From positions 2,325,604 through 2,389,603 of the forward strand of contig NZ_CP072934.1 in NCBI RefSeq assembly GCF_024453815.1: a stretch of 64,000 nucleotides of DNA, in the 5' to 3' direction. This document shows positions 61,306-64,000 of this stretch, one piece after another. The stretch's first letter is position 1, and each line of letters starts with the position of its first letter. A program made the position numbers and the translations under genes. Source of the DNA: Corynebacterium pseudogenitalium. GTDB taxonomy: Bacteria; Actinomycetota; Actinomycetes; Mycobacteriales; Mycobacteriaceae. The notes beneath the pieces were generated by a model. The model saw nothing but the letters and a program-made list of their open reading frames with translations. It ran no database searches and had not been told where the DNA came from.

Positions 61306-62286
61306 CTACTTGCCTTGCTGCTTGCGCTGCTTCTTGCTGCGCTTGTCCACCTTGCGTGCACCGACAACGGGAGCGGAGGCGCGCTTGGCTTCTGCCTTGG
61401 CGCGCTCCTCGGCCTCTTCCTCGGCGTCCATCTTGGCGAAGACGATGCGGGTCTGGAAGAAGGTCCACACGTTGTTGGCCAGCATGTAGAACAGCAGGCC
61501 GATGTGCCACAGGAAGCCGGACGCGATGATCATGACCGGGAAGACCCAGAGCATCATCTTGTTCATCATCTGCATCTGCTGTTGCATCATGGCGGCGTTG
61601 TCACCGGATGGGGTGTTGACCTTGCCGGCGGCGCGGCGTGCGGCCTGACGGTTCATGGACATCCGGGCGTTGAGGTGGGTAAACGTCGCGGAGATGAGCA
61701 CGAGCGGCAGGCACACCATGATGATGTTGGCGCGGGTGAAGTCCAGGCCGGTGAACGCCGCGAAGGCGTCTTCTGGCATGGACATGTACGCGGAGAGCGG
61801 CACGCCGAAGAAGTCGGCGTCCAGGAAGGAGCGGACGTCTTCTGGGGAGAACGCGTAGTTGGCCAGGTTGCGGTTTTCTTCAACGCTCAGTCCCAGCTGG
61901 TTGGGGCCGGTGCCGGTGCGGTTGAAGGAGCGCAGCACGTGGAACAGGCCGATGAACACGGGCATCTGCGCCAGCGGGACGATGCACGAGGCGAGCGGGT
62001 TGGTGCCCATCTCCTTGTACAGCTTCTGCGTCTCTTCCGCCATTTTCTGCTGGTCGTTCTTGTACTTTTGGCGGATTTCCTGCATCTTCGGCTGCATTTC
62101 CTGCATCTTGCGCATGGACCGCATTTGGTTGACCATGGGCTTGACCAGCAGGGTTCGCAGGGTGAAGGTGAGGAAGACGATGGACAGGATCCATGACAAC
62201 GCCGAGTCTGGCGAGAGGATGAAGCCGAATACTTTGTGCCAGAACCACAGCACCCAAGAAATCGGCCAGTAGATGAAATTCAGCAC
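61306..62286 (-). CDS. yidC: Membrane protein insertase YidC
   Basis: 326 residues with five helices; the conserved cytoplasmic hairpin (MRKMQEMQPKMQEIRQKYKND) and NPLASCIVPLAQMPVFIGLF. The C-terminus is long and basic (SKKQRKQQ). GTG 62286 with GAGGAG twelve bases upstream; the start is not fully certain. The jag/khpB gene that follows yidC in mycobacteria is missing. Confidence 0.94.
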   Translation of the reverse strand: MLNFIYWPISWVLWFWHKVFGFILSPDSALSWILSIVFLTFTLRTLLVKPMVNQMRSMRKMQEMQPKMQEIRQKYKNDQQKMAEETQKLYKEMGTNPLASCIVPLAQMPVFIGLFHVLRSFNRTGTGPNQLGLSVEENRNLANYAFSPEDVRSFLDADFFGVPLSAYMSMPEDAFAAFTGLDFTRANIIMVCLPLVLISATFTHLNARMSMNRQAARRAAGKVNTPSGDNAAMMQQQMQMMNKMMLWVFPVMIIASGFLWHIGLLFYMLANNVWTFFQTRIVFAKMDAEEEAEERAKAEAKRASAPVVGARKVDKRSKKQRKQQGK

Positions 62287-62309
62287 TTTGGGGTGTTTCT
62301 CCTCGTTGG

Positions 62310-62612
62310 TTACTTGGTGGTCGTTCCTGTGGACGCGTCCGTACCGCTGCCGGGTACTGGGTCGAACCCGCCGGGGTGCCAGGGCCCACATTTGCAGATG
62401 CGGGCCACGCTGAGCAGGGTGCCTTTGATGGCACCGTGTCGCGCGACCGCTTCGAGTGCGTAGGCGCTGCACACTGGCATGAAACGACACGTCGCACCCA
62501 TCTTAAGGGGTGAGAGGTACTTTTGGTAGCAGCGTACGGCTTTCACGAGTGCCCGCGCGGCCGCGGTTGGTGGTGCGGGGATGCGTTGGCCTAGGAAGTT
62601 GTAGTACGCCAT
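62310..62612 (-). CDS. yidD: Membrane protein insertion efficiency factor YidD
   Basis: 100 residues: [38 protein letters not shown] is the family core, in several conserved blocks ([20 protein letters not shown]). It overlaps rnpA by 22 bases and precedes yidC. Confidence 0.95.
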   Translation of the reverse strand: MAYYNFLGQRIPAPPTAAARALVKAVRCYQKYLSPLKMGATCRFMPVCSAYALEAVARHGAIKGTLLSVARICKCGPWHPGGFDPVPGSGTDASTGTTTK

Positions 62613-62962
62613 TTGTCCAGGGCTTTGCGCAGCGCGGCGTCGTAGTCGTGTGCGAGTTGCGCGCTCGTGGCGGTGGCTGAGGCGGGCAGGGCTCTCACCA
62701 CGACGTCGTGGTGCAGCTCCAGCTTATCGACGCCCCCTCGCAGCACATGCCGCAGTTTCCGAGACACCGCGTGCCTGGTCACCGCGTTACCGACCTGCTT
62801 GGACACGATCAGTCCGAAGCGCGGCCCGCCGTGCAGCGCGACGGCGTCGTCGGCCCGGGAGCGGACGTGGACGATTAAAGTGCGAGACCCCGCGCGCACT
62901 CCTTTCCTCATGGTCTGCCGGAAGTCGGCAGAGGAGGAGAGTTTGTGCGGGCGGGGTAACAC
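62591..62962 (-). CDS. rnpA: Ribonuclease P protein component
   Basis: 123 residues. RNase P protein core [21 protein letters not shown]-terminal [16 protein letters not shown] start at 62962, 22 bases after rpmH. Processes tRNA 5' ends with the RNA subunit, which is not in this window. Confidence 0.94.
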   Translation of the reverse strand: MLPRPHKLSSSADFRQTMRKGVRAGSRTLIVHVRSRADDAVALHGGPRFGLIVSKQVGNAVTRHAVSRKLRHVLRGGVDKLELHHDVVVRALPASATATSAQLAHDYDAALRKALDKWRTTTS

Positions 62963-62984
62963 GATGTCGCTGCGCTTCGGGCGT

Positions 62985-63122
62985 TTATGCCGTCAGGCTT
63001 GCGCGGCCCTTCTTGCGGCGCGCGGAAACGATTGCGCGGCCGGCGCGGGTGCGCATGCGGGCACGGAAGCCGTGCTTGCGTGAACGACGGCGGTTGTTTG
63101 GCTGGAAAGTCCGCTTAGACAC
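62985..63122 (-). CDS. rpmH: 50S ribosomal protein L34
   Basis: 45 residues, [20 protein letters not shown] then [20 protein letters not shown], highly conserved L34. GTG start with AAGGAG upstream. It heads the rpmH-rnpA-yidD-yidC operon. A possible -10 (TACAAT) is at 63212-63217. Confidence 0.96.
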   Translation of the reverse strand: MSKRTFQPNNRRRSRKHGFRARMRTRAGRAIVSARRKKGRASLTA

Positions 63123-63589
63123 GGTGGACTCCTTATAAGAGGTCACGACGGCCAGCGGGAACCCGCCGCGGTGTGCGACGCATTCCCTCCCGGGGTAGTA
63201 GCCGTCCCGGAATTGTAATGTTCAGGTTGAGATTGCCCGGCCGCGGCGCGTTGTGCGCGTTGACCTGCATGCATCACCTTCGCTGACTCGCCCTGGGTGG
63301 GCGGCCCGGTGCACTGCGTAGATGGTGCTCTCAAGCACACCGTGGGCATGTTGCTTCGCGCCCGTGGTGTGACAGACTACGCCAGACTACGCGAAAAACC
63401 GCTGGTTGTTCAAATCGACACACTGTCTTTTGCGCCGGGTGGGGCGCAGGTCCATTCGTTTACCCCCGTAATTACAAAGGTGTACTTTCGCGCAGGTGGT
63501 TGCGCATTTTCGAACACCGGGGGCCGCGCTATCACCGGCCTGACGCGCGATTACTTCCCAACACGCGTACGCAATGTTCGAGATTTCCT

Positions 63590-63920
63590 GTGAATCACAT
63601 CCGTGAAACGAGTTATCCACAGGGTTGTGGCGTGCGGGCTGTTAGACATTGCAAGCTCACACCGGGTAACAATGATAAAGCACCACAATTACACACGTTC
63701 TTTCTCCACATTGCTGTGGATAACTGTGAACAACAGGTTGAGACTTTGCGGCGTAATTTGTAATTACAGCAGGTCACAGCCGGTAAAAGTTCCGTGAAAA
63801 GTTATCCACAGGGGAGGGGGAAGGCTGTGGACAACTTGCTCACCGAAGTTATCCACAGGTGTGGACAAGTCTGTGGAAGATACTGGTGAGACGCAGGTTT
63901 TGGAATTACAAAATCTGTGA
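63590..63920. other. Chromosomal origin region (oriC) with DnaA boxes
   Basis: Four perfect DnaA boxes TTATCCACA: 63613-63621 (+), 63715-63723 (-), 63802-63810 (+) and 63849-63857 (+), plus near-matches such as TGTGGACAA. An AT-rich stretch lies around 63660-63780. It sits between rpmH and the expected dnaA, the standard oriC position in actinobacteria. 63123-63590 shows only the rpmH promoter region. Confidence 0.9.
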
Positions 63921-63986
63921 AACAGCGGTGGAATGTACGTGAAATTCCACAGTTGTGACGAACGTCACTAAATGACATGTCGGATT

Positions 63987-63995
63987 AGGAGGAGA
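63987..63995 (+). promoter_or_regulatory. Likely dnaA ribosome-binding site
   Basis: AGGAGGAG six bases before the window ends, downstream of oriC on the plus strand. dnaA should start a few bases beyond the edge. Confidence 0.5.
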
Positions 63996-64000
63996 GCGGG

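Overview
The window looks like about 64 kb of a high-GC Corynebacterium chromosome lying on one side of oriC. Three things point there. The right end carries the actinobacterial order NUDIX - DUF6049 - murJ - sigM - trxB - trxA - cwlM - parB/parA - rsmG - yidC - yidD - rnpA - rpmH - DnaA boxes, as in mycobacteria and corynebacteria. The trp operon has the corynebacterial order trpL-E-G-D-CF-B-A. Several parS sites are spread over the right two thirds. The sequence stops just before where dnaA should start.

Layout. 1-3163: a two-gene ABC exporter, probably a heterodimer, on the minus strand. 3164-4242: noncoding DNA with an orphan attenuator-like hairpin, copy A of a 134-bp repeat and a candidate small RNA. 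4243-15119: a complete type I-E CRISPR-Cas locus, with a 25-repeat array read leftward and cas3-casABCDE-cas1-cas2 read rightward. 15175-16514: two more copies of the 134-bp repeat around a DUF559-like gene. 16556-22784: an MFS exporter with a DUF2871 protein, a secreted S1 protease, malic enzyme, an HtaA-like surface protein and a small membrane operon. 23061-23541: composite palindromic repeats, then an orphan substrate-binding lipoprotein. 25117-31421: a carbohydrate ABC importer operon with a DUF4032 kinase-like gene and a DUF624 gene. 31418-33186: a dicarboxylate/glutamate symporter and an SdpI-family protein. 33266-40431: the trp operon with leader peptide and attenuator, ending in a Rieske protein. 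40485-48469: an SBF transporter, an HNH (13E12) gene, a palindrome array, small secreted proteins, azlCD, yqgE and cca. 48544-63122: the conserved oriC-proximal block. 63590-64000: oriC.

The most interesting signal is between the CRISPR array and cas3. Two degenerate repeats (5853-5880 and 5902-5929) flank a short spacer-like segment and sit just downstream of a leftward promoter. Read as a crRNA, that segment matches 12 of the first 13 positions of a site at 5989-6001. The single mismatch is at position 6, the base Cascade flips out. The site is preceded by AAC, the trinucleotide expected if the usual 29th repeat base (C) comes from the PAM. The protospacer would cover the -35 box of the cas3 promoter. 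This is the architecture expected of a crRNA-like guide that makes Cascade repress its own operon.

Other notable points are inverted copies of the 134-bp repeat bracketing the CRISPR-Cas locus, five parS sites (three inside coding sequence), a second composite repeat family at two loci 32 kb apart, and an eight-copy palindrome array at 43.1-43.4 kb.
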